Under the pieces are notes generated by a model that worked only from the letters and a program-made list of their open reading frames with translations, ran no database searches and was not told the DNA's origin. A stretch of DNA of 64,000 nt, taken from a virus. The stretch lies in IMG/VR virus record IMGVR_UViG_3300040801_003693, positions 62,001 through 126,000 of that record; one strand, 5' to 3'. Below are positions 39,202 through 46,393 of the stretch, one piece after another. Each line of letters begins with the position of its first letter. Positions within the stretch are counted from its first letter, which is position 1. Made by a program: the position numbers and the translations under genes.

Positions 39202-40317
39202 TTATGTAATTAAAGATATTTCATAACCATCCCAGTGAATCAAATTCTTCTCAACCAATTTCTCTAGAACAACATTCATTTCCATGAACGTTCTAAAGAA
39301 ATTTCTTATTTCAGAAGCAATTGAAGTATCGAGAATAGTTTCTCCCTTCTCTTTTATATAATGTAAAATAGTTTGTTCCTTTTCAGTTATAATCAATGGT
39401 TTGTTATTAGATTCGATACATATTTCACTTTGTTCTTCATTGTAATCTTCTGCAAATAATTCTATCCCCTCCGGAGAGAAAAGTTCTTTAGAAAGACTCA
39501 ATGACATTTCTAATTGTTCAATATGCTGTTCTTTTTGCAATAGCTGTAGCTGCAAGTCTTTTCTTGCCTGTTCTATAATTTCCTTTTCCTCAACTGCATC
39601 TAGAAGCTCTTGGAAGAACAATACGGGCGGTACTTTTCTTTCATTGAGTCTAGACTGTAATTGCATTGCAGTGTCTTCACAGGGGATAGTTATATGCATC
39701 TCCCGGTGCCCCCAAGCATTACGGGTGATTTGAATAGCTTTTTTATATAAAGGTTTTTCTGTCTGTGAAGGTTCTATTTCTGCTTCTGGTTCAGGTTCAA
39801 GTTCTACTTCTGGTTCGGGTTCAGGAGGTGATACTGATATTGGCTCAGGTTCAACAATAGATTGTTCTTGCGGAGCTTCTAAAGAAAGTCTTTTCTGTTC
39901 TTTCGCTTCTGCTGCCCGCCGCTTCTTATCTTTATCTATTTGTCTCATCCAAACAGCAACTTTGTCCATCCCTAAATTCGTAGTTAAAAGCTTCTCTCTA
40001 ATACATAAGTATTTCTCCTTGTGAAGATTTAGGATTATGAACAAATTTAAATTTTTAAGATTTTCTATGGGAATATGTACCCAAGTACCAAAGTGTTTAA
40101 CTATTGTCCCTAGTCCTTTGGTTGTAAATCCATTCAAAGCAGCGTATTCTTTTATCTTCTCTTTGTCATAGGTCGTAAAGGCGAGTACATGATTTTCTAG
40201 TAACGAAATCAATAATCCTATAATCTGCTTTAGAATAATTTCATTATGCTCAGTAAGCCTTTGAACACAATTTTTGTCTTCGGGGTTGAAATGTGCGGGA
40301 GAAGTTGTTATAGTCAT
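39202..40317 (-). CDS. Coiled-coil protein with hairpin leader, paralogue of the 4820 gene
   Basis: 371 residues from ATG 40317 (MTITTSPAHFNPEDKNCVQR). A longer start at 40368 would lie in the leader hairpin. An N-terminal helical domain is followed by NLHKEKYLCIREKLLTTNLG, a Pro/Glu repeat (PEPISVSPPEPEPEVELEPE), then REMHITIPCEDTAMQLQSRL and a coiled coil (LQLQLLQKEQHIEQLEMSL). The C-terminal 90 residues look like a winged helix (EQTILHYIKEKGETILDTSI). Same order and leader as the 4820 protein, so the two are duplicates. A DNA-binding or regulatory role is inferred from the winged helix and duplicated leader. Confidence 0.75.
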   Translation of the reverse strand: MTITTSPAHFNPEDKNCVQRLTEHNEIILKQIIGLLISLLENHVLAFTTYDKEKIKEYAALNGFTTKGLGTIVKHFGTWVHIPIENLKNLNLFIILNLHKEKYLCIREKLLTTNLGMDKVAVWMRQIDKDKKRRAAEAKEQKRLSLEAPQEQSIVEPEPISVSPPEPEPEVELEPEPEAEIEPSQTEKPLYKKAIQITRNAWGHREMHITIPCEDTAMQLQSRLNERKVPPVLFFQELLDAVEEKEIIEQARKDLQLQLLQKEQHIEQLEMSLSLSKELFSPEGIELFAEDYNEEQSEICIESNNKPLIITEKEQTILHYIKEKGETILDTSIASEIRNFFRTFMEMNVVLEKLVEKNLIHWDGYEISLIT

Positions 40318-40350
40318 AACTAATTTAATATTATCAACATTAAATTTACA

Positions 40351-40387
40351 AAGGTTAGAGGTCTTCAATACCTCTAACCTTTTTTTA
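40351..40387. promoter_or_regulatory. Perfect hairpin in the leader of the 39202-40317 gene
   Basis: AAGGTTAGAGGT, loop CTTCAAT, ACCTCTAACCTT: 12 bp, followed by TTTTTT on the forward strand and with an A-run on the other side. It ends 33 bases before the reverse ATG at 40317, the same spacing class as the hairpin before the 4820 paralogue. Terminator-like on the forward strand, but the nearest forward gene is far, so a leader role is favoured. Confidence 0.6.
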
Positions 40388-40542
40388 TTTATGCACGACG
40401 ACTAACTGTATGTCAAACTACATCCGGATAAAATACATTGAAATTAGTTATAGCAGTAGGAGCTACTTATAATCAATACTAATCCATTTAGTTATATTTT
40501 GCTTGTAGAATAATTTTGAGTTGTACATATACAGGTATAGAC

Positions 40543-41085
40543 ATGAAGGGAATACTTAAAGAGATAAAAAAATTAGGATCTCAAGGAAAACATAAGGAAG
40601 AAGAATTAATAAAAAGGTATATAGATAATATTAAAGAGGAATCAGAAGAAATATATATACAAAGTTTTAATAGTATTTATGATAATTATCTTGAAGAAGT
40701 TGATAATAGTTATAAATATTATATTAAAAATTTAAATTCTATTGTAGAAACTGAGCGATACAAAGAAATAGATAATAAAAGAAAATCTTGTCTTAAAGAT
40801 ATTATTTTGCAAACAGCCGATGCATATGATCTAAGTCCATCTTCTATTATCTGTGGAGAATTAATAGAAAGATATATAATAATAAAACCCAACTCAGATG
40901 AAAACGTTGAAGAAAATTCTAAAGAAATAGCATTGAAATTAATATGTAAACATCTTGACTACATAAAAAATAGTACTGATGAATCTATTTGTAAACTATT
41001 AGAGGAGTATCGTACTCGTCTTTTGGAAATAGTTAAACATACTCAAAAAGTAGTTAAAGAAATGAATGCTAATAAAACTAAATAA
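40543..41085 (+). CDS. Hypothetical helical protein
   Basis: 180 residues from ATG 40543 (MKGILKEIKKLGSQGKHKEE). All-helical, highly charged (NIKEESEEIYIQSFNSIYDN, LLEEYRTRLLEIVKHTQKVV). No known motif. Convergent with the reverse gene at 41078, overlapping by 8 bases. A+T-rich (AAA/AAT/ATA codons), more so than the virion genes, in keeping with an accessory gene. Confidence 0.55.
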   Translation: MKGILKEIKKLGSQGKHKEEELIKRYIDNIKEESEEIYIQSFNSIYDNYLEEVDNSYKYYIKNLNSIVETERYKEIDNKRKSCLKDIILQTADAYDLSPSSIICGELIERYIIIKPNSDENVEENSKEIALKLICKHLDYIKNSTDESICKLLEEYRTRLLEIVKHTQKVVKEMNANKTK

Positions 41086-41860
41086 TATAAGCTCTATTTA
41101 CAATTTCATATATTCTTTTCTGGTACCAAGAAGGCATAGTCCACTTCTTGTTAAAAACAATATTGTACTTAGAATTGTATCTTCTTAAATTACAATCTTT
41201 AAAATGCTTAACTAATATATCTCTTCTTCTGTCGTACCTCTTTTCTATGTTACTTCCTTTGCTCCTGGGACAGGGATAATAGCCTACATATTTATTCAAA
41301 CAGTAGTCAGAAAGTAAACTGCATAAAGCTATTTTACTTAAGTTATGATTTCTAAACAAAGGGACTATCTTAACTTCATCTATATAATAAATCTCTTCAG
41401 GTACAGCGCCCTTTTTGTTTAGAGTAGTTTCTATATAGTGGTTATAGAAATTTCCATTCCCTTCTCCACGCGCACAACCATCTATAGTCCAAAAGGCTCT
41501 CTCTAAATCAGAGAGCTTTAAGATTAAAGGTACATTAAATTTAATTAAACTTATTTCTCCAACTTTAATTTCTTCACCATGTAAATATTCATAGCATGAT
41601 TGTTGATTTATTATTGCTTCAGAATCATCTTCATCTATTACAAGAGATAATATATTGAATGCTTCTGATTGATCTTTATCAAGGATATTAACTAGCCCTT
41701 CTTTGTTTTGTTCAACGTATATATATTCGTATAAGTCTAAAGCGTTAATCTTTACATCAAAATATATTGGGACTAAGAATTTACCAATCTCTTCTTTTAC
41801 GTAAGATGTGGAAGACTCTAATGTTAACGAATCAAATTTGTATATATCCTTTGACTTCAT
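41078..41860 (-). CDS. Hypothetical protein, possibly GNAT-like
   Basis: 260 residues from ATG 41860, overlapping the stop of the 41857 gene by four bases. The central part EEIYYIDEVKIVPLFRNHNL followed by SKIALCSLLSDYCL loosely recalls the V/I-x-P-x-x-R-x(3)-[GI]-x-x-L helix of GNAT acetyltransferases; the C-terminus is basic and aromatic. This is a weak resemblance. Function unknown. Confidence 0.5.
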   Translation of the reverse strand: MKSKDIYKFDSLTLESSTSYVKEEIGKFLVPIYFDVKINALDLYEYIYVEQNKEGLVNILDKDQSEAFNILSLVIDEDDSEAIINQQSCYEYLHGEEIKVGEISLIKFNVPLILKLSDLERAFWTIDGCARGEGNGNFYNHYIETTLNKKGAVPEEIYYIDEVKIVPLFRNHNLSKIALCSLLSDYCLNKYVGYYPCPRSKGSNIEKRYDRRRDILVKHFKDCNLRRYNSKYNIVFNKKWTMPSWYQKRIYEIVNRAYII

Positions 41861-42624
41861 GATTCTGTTGTAGTAACTGCAACTTTATCTTTCACCGCGT
41901 CTTTCTCTTTGTTAGTAATTACTTTCTTTTTCTTCTTGTTTGGATTCTTCTTCTTAGTTTTAAACTTTATAAACCGAGGTATCTCCTCAGTAGGTATTCC
42001 AATTAAGCTATCAAATCCAAAAGCATCTTTACTTGGCAGGAATCTAGCTTTAATTTTTACAAAATAAAGTTTACCTTGTTCTTCCCTTTTCACTTTTGGA
42101 TTAAATCTAAAAGGATTTACTATTGCATCCTTCCAGAATAAAGGTACATGGCTAGCTTTTGCTAATTTTCTTTTACCTTCTACTTCTAGCTCTTTAAAAT
42201 AATCTACTCTTTCTTTTGAAAAGTTTTTATGGATGGTAACTACAGGAGTTTTGCAGCAAGGAATAAACTGCCACTTGCCAGTTAAAACAAACATATTGTC
42301 TTCCAGTTGACTCGTTACCCCATTTGAAGTCTCATTACTAAAGCCGACTAATTGAAATGCCAAAAAATAGGGTTTATTTCTATCGGGGAAATGGATTACT
42401 TTTGGGTATACTATTAATCTTAATTCTTCCCTAGGATTATTTTTCATCTCTAACTTCAACGCTAAAAAACTTTTGTAGTTTCTTTTGCTATAGAATACTC
42501 TGTATTTCTTTTCTTCCCCCTTGTCTTTAATTTCTATATATAACTCCTCCTTCTCTTCAGTTTTCTCCAAAGAAACTTTTCCACGAATTACTCCAATAGC
42601 CTGATATATATTTTCTTCTGTCAT
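41857..42624 (-). CDS. Hypothetical protein with beta-rich body and Lys-rich tail
   Basis: 255 residues from ATG 42624. Beta-rich segments IGVIRGKVSLEKTEEKEELY, ELRLIVYPKVIHFPDRNKPY and MFVLTGKWQFIPCCKTPVVT could be OB-fold-like. The C-terminus is strongly basic (KFKTKKKNPNKKKKKVITNK), which suggests nucleic-acid binding. Translationally coupled to the 41078 gene. I recognise it as a type of protein seen on cyanobacterial mobile elements but cannot name it. Confidence 0.55.
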   Translation of the reverse strand: MTEENIYQAIGVIRGKVSLEKTEEKEELYIEIKDKGEEKKYRVFYSKRNYKSFLALKLEMKNNPREELRLIVYPKVIHFPDRNKPYFLAFQLVGFSNETSNGVTSQLEDNMFVLTGKWQFIPCCKTPVVTIHKNFSKERVDYFKELEVEGKRKLAKASHVPLFWKDAIVNPFRFNPKVKREEQGKLYFVKIKARFLPSKDAFGFDSLIGIPTEEIPRFIKFKTKKKNPNKKKKKVITNKEKDAVKDKVAVTTTES

Positions 42625-42698
42625 TTTTAATAATTAAAATAAACTACTTTGCGTTACTTAATTTAAATTTTTACCTTGAAATGCTAGAGTTATATTTC

Positions 42699-42751
42699 TG
42701 CCGCAACAAGCATCTATAGCGTTGGTTTTAACAGCAGCATATTTTTTTACC
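42699..42751. repeat. 52-base repeat copy 2 (first copy 31743-31794)
   Basis: Starts TGCCGCAACA, contains AGCGTTGGTT and ends ATATTTTTTTACC. It lies 19 bases before the ATG of effector pair 5, in forward orientation. Copy 1 is close to effector pair 4 but in the opposite orientation relative to its gene. Confidence 0.5.
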
Positions 42752-42770
42752 TGCAAGGACAGACTAATCG

Positions 42771-43142
42771 ATGAAATTCATTATATCCTTTTTATGTATG
42801 GCTAGTGTTACGGTTAGTCCTTTTAATTTTGTAAAGAACAATAAAGCAATACCATTGGCGATCGCAGCACCTGTAGTTTGTGCTAAGTACTGCGTGTTAA
42901 TTGGAACAGCAATTCTGGGTGGAAGCACTACTGTATATATATGGCATAACAAAAAGACAAACCAAAGATATATCAGTACTAATAATGGTAATATTATTGA
43001 GAGTAAAGGTGTGTATGCTAAAGATTTAGAGGAGGCTACCAAAAGGTGCTTAAAAATAAAACCCAGAAATAAGAAATTGAAGAATGTTGTCAAAAGAAAA
43101 GATGTAAGTGGTGGATTTTACTATGAATGTGAATATAGATAA
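42771..43142 (+). CDS. Secreted/membrane effector-like protein, pair 5
   Basis: 123 residues. Signal-like N-terminus (MKFIISFLCMASVTVSPFNF), then a second hydrophobic segment with CAKYCVLIGTAILGGSTTVY, matching CAKVCVLVGTTIVGGVTSYV of pair 1. The C-terminal domain has EATKRCLKIKPRNK and ends GGFYYECEYR, fitting the family pattern of a helix cysteine and a last-strand cysteine. HIP1 at 42859. The partner gene overlaps its end by 20 bases. Confidence 0.7.
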   Translation: MKFIISFLCMASVTVSPFNFVKNNKAIPLAIAAPVVCAKYCVLIGTAILGGSTTVYIWHNKKTNQRYISTNNGNIIESKGVYAKDLEEATKRCLKIKPRNKKLKNVVKRKDVSGGFYYECEYR

Positions 43143-43476
43143 GATAGCAGTTGAATGGGGCAAAAACATTCCAGATTATATTTCATTTAATTTGCCCAGT
43201 CCCAAATCTTTTGATGCTGACTTAGAAGCAGGAGGTTGGGGATGGTTAGATAAACAAGAAATATATATCCCGGACGAAAAAGTATTTGAAGCTGGTTTTG
43301 CAAATATTCTATTATGTGAATGGGAAATAGTTCAAACTTATATTCTTGAAGGGGGAGATTCTTGTTACAAGAAAGTAATTTTAAATTATTACAAACCCTT
43401 GCATCCAGAATATTACGAACAGAAATGGAACAAGTTTAAAGAAACGCTCTGTAATACTTTTGAATCTACACAATAA
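43123..43476 (+). CDS. Putative partner (immunity-like) protein of effector pair 5
   Basis: 117 residues from ATG 43123 (MNVNIDKIAVEWGKNIPDYI), inside the end of the effector gene. A start at 43108 is possible but less well placed. The C-terminal part ILEGGDSCYKKVILNYYKPL shares its end with the 9822 partner and GG(D/N)S.Y with the 5748 partner. Acidic, soluble. The overlap shows coupled translation with the effector. Confidence 0.7.
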   Translation: MNVNIDKIAVEWGKNIPDYISFNLPSPKSFDADLEAGGWGWLDKQEIYIPDEKVFEAGFANILLCEWEIVQTYILEGGDSCYKKVILNYYKPLHPEYYEQKWNKFKETLCNTFESTQ

Positions 43477-43505
43477 ATAAATAATCATTACATTATTACC
43501 CTCCT

Positions 43506-43547
43506 GCGAAGTTTGCGACGGGGAGTACTCCCTGTCGCAAACTTCGC
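43506..43547. terminator. Near-perfect 42-base palindrome after pair 5
   Basis: GCGAAGTTTGCGAC (43506-43519) pairs with GTCGCAAACTTCGC (43534-43547); between them GGGAG and CTCCC pair around TA with one G-T wobble. The GC content is far above that of its surroundings. It follows the partner stop by 29 bases, so it may be a terminator; its length also fits a cruciform or recombination site. Confidence 0.6.
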
Positions 43548-43643
43548 GTTTGTTGTACATTTGTGCTGCAACCATTTCTGCAATACATTTTAAATTTTGT
43601 TATAGAATATATGTATAATTTAGTTCAGGCATGAATGTAAAAA

Positions 43644-44048
43644 ATGAGTTCAATACAGTTAGAATCAAAAATAGTTGAATACTTAACGGCAGCACCTTTT
43701 CAATTAATTATTCAAGTTAACAGGTTGGGGATAGATGTTTTAGAAACCAATTCTTTAGATGTAGAAGACAATAAGATGTCAGATATTTGTAAGTTCTACC
43801 TCAAGCAAAATTTGAAAAGTGGAAAATATATTTATGGAGAATATTTTTATAATCCTAAAAATATATTTCCTTACCTGATAATTATTAGTAAGAAAGTTTT
43901 GTTAAGTAATAAAGAGTTTTATTATTTTAATAACGAATTTTTATCTAGAGTCGCTGTTACTTTAGATAACAACAAACAAATTGTTAAAACAGAAACTTAC
44001 AAAAAAGCAGGTAGTTCAGTAACTATCAACTTTGTTGAAATTAAATGA
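43644..44048 (+). CDS. Partner-family protein, relative of the 11283 protein
   Basis: 134 residues from ATG 43644. FQLIIQVNRLGIDVLETNSL, then CKFYLKQNLKSGKYIYGEYF and NPKNIFPYLIIISKKVLL align with FELIVYQKK, LKKEFAKGELFENKNNVFPY and LIFLTQLDK of the 11283 protein; both end in a short 'VNF' strand. In both places it lies downstream of an effector-type gene. No signal peptide. Confidence 0.6.
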   Translation: MSSIQLESKIVEYLTAAPFQLIIQVNRLGIDVLETNSLDVEDNKMSDICKFYLKQNLKSGKYIYGEYFYNPKNIFPYLIIISKKVLLSNKEFYYFNNEFLSRVAVTLDNNKQIVKTETYKKAGSSVTINFVEIK

Positions 44049-44095
44049 ACCAAATAATCCATCTAAAATCTAATATCTCCGAGGGGAAGTCCTCT

Positions 44096-44425
44096 TTATG
44101 AGATAAATTGAGATAAATAATGATCATAACTATTTCCAAACAAATAGTTTTGGAATTCATATCTACTAATGCTTGGTACTTCTTTATAGAGTTCAGTTAC
44201 TTCTATAGCATTTAACCAAGTAGGATTATAGATTAATTCAGATTTATATCTGTCGTAAGTAATTCTAGTCAAACCAGAGATTTTATCTGGAAGTCCTTTA
44301 AACTTGACTTTATTCTTTTCAAGAAAATCTCTAACGTTAGATGTTTGGAGTATAGTGGCATGGTTGTAGAATAACCATTGTTCTTTTACTTTTAATTCTA
44401 CACAGCAAACAATATCTAATCCCAT
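44096..44425 (-). CDS. Small phage protein of the 'MG-D-I' type
   Basis: 109 residues from ATG 44425: MGLDIVCCVELKVKEQWLFY. The start MG.DI...VE and the later LNAIEVTELYKEVPSISRYE resemble small proteins common in phages that act on unknown targets (pattern known from memory). Convergent with 43644. Function unknown. Confidence 0.5.
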   Translation of the reverse strand: MGLDIVCCVELKVKEQWLFYNHATILQTSNVRDFLEKNKVKFKGLPDKISGLTRITYDRYKSELIYNPTWLNAIEVTELYKEVPSISRYEFQNYLFGNSYDHYLSQFIS

Positions 44426-44477
44426 TTTTCAATCTTTTTCTGAATTTATATTAATACTATCTTAACTATTTAACTAA

Positions 44478-46010
44478 ATGAACATTATAAATAATTCTAA
44501 TGACAAATATTTATGGGGGCATGGGTATGAGACATATCAATCGGAGAATAAATTAAAAGAAGCAAGAGTAATAAATGTAGGTTATAGAAATCATTTATTG
44601 CTTTCTTACGATGTGGTTCTATTAGATACTGGAATTGAAGTACCGGGATGTAGAGTAGCATTAGGTAGTGGTGGGTTTAACGGTAACGGAGAAGCTATAA
44701 CTTTAGAAGAAGGTACACCTGTACTTGTTTCTTTTAAAGATGGAATGATGCAGGATGGTTATATAGTAGGGACTTTCAATACTCCTGGAATTTATAAAGA
44801 GATATTAGAGCAAGGCAATTTACAAAAGCCTGGAGAATTAGCAGAAGATTCTGAATTCAATCAGCCGAGCGGGCATCCTAATCGGATTACTCAGATTGAT
44901 GCTTTATTCAAATCAATGGGAAGCAAAATATTAAATACTGCTTATGATTCTCCAGAGTACCATTCAGAAAAAGAGAATATTTCTGCTTCTAGAGGAGTTC
45001 CGGGTTCTATTGAAATTCGTAATTCCCTTGGGGATATAGTTCAGTATTCTACTGGAGCTTCTGTTACTTATTCCGATGGCAACATTATCCAGGTTGCTGG
45101 AGGCGATCGCGAAGAGAAAACTACTAAATTATTACGTATAGCGGCGATGCATGAAAAGCGTGCGGAGTTAATGGAGAAAAAGAATGGCATTGAGCCAGAT
45201 ACAAATCCGGTTGTAGGAGAGGATGGAATTAGACCAATATTCAAAAACGTTTCAGAGAATAATCCTTTTGTTCTTACTGCTAGTTACCGCGCTCAGGAAG
45301 AAAGGAAATTAGCAAAGCTTTATAGAGAAGCTGCAAAACATCAGTCTCAACAAGCTTCTATGCGATTATCACAAGCGAATTCAATGCAACAGCAGTTTAG
45401 TTCGGAAATTAATCCTACTCCTACTAACGGAACGGCAGTACCTGCTAATTACAAACCTAAAATTTCCAAGGTTCCTCCTGCTAAAAATAACTATGGCAAC
45501 CGCAGACCTACTCCTTATGCTCCTATAGTAGTGCTTCATGAAACAGCAGTCTCAGGTCAGAAGACTCTTGAAATTATGAAGAACCCTAAAAGTGAAGTCT
45601 CTTATCATGCTATAGTTTTACGTAATGGGGAAGTAATTAATTTAGCTCCTTCTCAAAACAGAGCTTATGGTGCAGGCAGATCGGAGTTTAAAGGTGAAAA
45701 ATATTTAAATTCAGTTAATGATTTTGCCTATCAAATATCACTAGTATCTCCTGAAGATGGATACTGGGTTCCTAATAAACCTACTATTAGAAAACATAGT
45801 GGATATACTGAAGAACAATATCTAAGTTTAGCTTATATGGTTGCTAAAACAGGAGTGCCTAATGAAAGAATTACAACTCATGAAGCAGTATTTAGAGACA
45901 CTAGCACCACTCGTTATGACCCCGTTAGTTTTGACTTTAATAAGTTTTTTAATTTACTAGCTAAATTTCCTAGAGTAGCAGAGATTGATTTAGGTATTGC
46001 TAATAAATAA
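44478..46010 (+). CDS. Baseplate spike/lysin: OB-fold N-terminus fused to N-acetylmuramoyl-L-alanine amidase
   Basis: 510 residues. Residues about 20-115 (EARVINVGYRNHLLLSYDVV, MMQDGYIVGTFNTPGIYK) resemble the gp5/gpV-type OB domain of baseplate spikes. After a Gln/Ser-rich helical region, residues about 340-510 form an amidase-2 domain: IVVLHETA, SYHAIVLRNGEVI, ITTHEAVFRD supply the histidines and acid for zinc and catalysis. The enzyme would cleave peptidoglycan between muramic acid and L-Ala while the tube penetrates. First gene of a long forward baseplate operon. Confidence 0.8.
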   Translation: MNIINNSNDKYLWGHGYETYQSENKLKEARVINVGYRNHLLLSYDVVLLDTGIEVPGCRVALGSGGFNGNGEAITLEEGTPVLVSFKDGMMQDGYIVGTFNTPGIYKEILEQGNLQKPGELAEDSEFNQPSGHPNRITQIDALFKSMGSKILNTAYDSPEYHSEKENISASRGVPGSIEIRNSLGDIVQYSTGASVTYSDGNIIQVAGGDREEKTTKLLRIAAMHEKRAELMEKKNGIEPDTNPVVGEDGIRPIFKNVSENNPFVLTASYRAQEERKLAKLYREAAKHQSQQASMRLSQANSMQQQFSSEINPTPTNGTAVPANYKPKISKVPPAKNNYGNRRPTPYAPIVVLHETAVSGQKTLEIMKNPKSEVSYHAIVLRNGEVINLAPSQNRAYGAGRSEFKGEKYLNSVNDFAYQISLVSPEDGYWVPNKPTIRKHSGYTEEQYLSLAYMVAKTGVPNERITTHEAVFRDTSTTRYDPVSFDFNKFFNLLAKFPRVAEIDLGIANK

Positions 46011-46017
46011 TTATATT

Positions 46018-46248
46018 TTATTGTTTTTTGTTCCCCATTTTAGACCTATTATTTTTTCTTCTTAAGATTAATTCTTTTTCAATAATCTCTTTTTGAGTGG
46101 GGTCGTTCCAGTCTTCTAGCAGTCTAGATATAGCTACATTAACTACGTTAACGGAAGTTGGAACATCTTTTAAATCGACTACTTCTATACTGTTTATGAT
46201 TGTTTTTATCTGAGAGTAAGTTTCTGTTGATATTCTAATTGTATTCAT
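46018..46248 (-). CDS. Small RHH-like / antitoxin-like protein
   Basis: 76 residues from ATG 46248. MNTIRISTETYSQIKTIINS gives a strand followed by a helix, and VNVVNVAISRLLEDWNDPTQ a second helix, similar to short CopG-like or antitoxin regulators; the C-terminus is basic (RRKNNRSKMGNKKQ). Translationally coupled to a 21-codon upstream ORF. On the strand opposite to the baseplate operon. Confidence 0.5.
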   Translation of the reverse strand: MNTIRISTETYSQIKTIINSIEVVDLKDVPTSVNVVNVAISRLLEDWNDPTQKEIIEKELILRRKNNRSKMGNKKQ

Positions 46249-46310
46249 TTTATATTATTTACTAGTCTTTGAATAACATCTTGAATGCTATAGATTGTTA
46301 AAGTTTTCAT
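46245..46310 (-). CDS. 21-residue ORF coupled to the 46018-46248 gene
   Basis: ATG 46310 to TGA ending at 46245: MKTLTIYSIQDVIQRLVNNI plus K. Its stop overlaps the ATG of the regulator gene (ATGA), so it could be a leader peptide or a very small protein. Chance cannot be excluded. Confidence 0.3.
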   Translation of the reverse strand: MKTLTIYSIQDVIQRLVNNIK

Positions 46311-46393
46311 AACTACTGTTTTTGTTTTAGTTAAAGAGTTTAAATTAAATATTTATTATATAATAAGTTTAACTAATTAATATTAATAAATAT

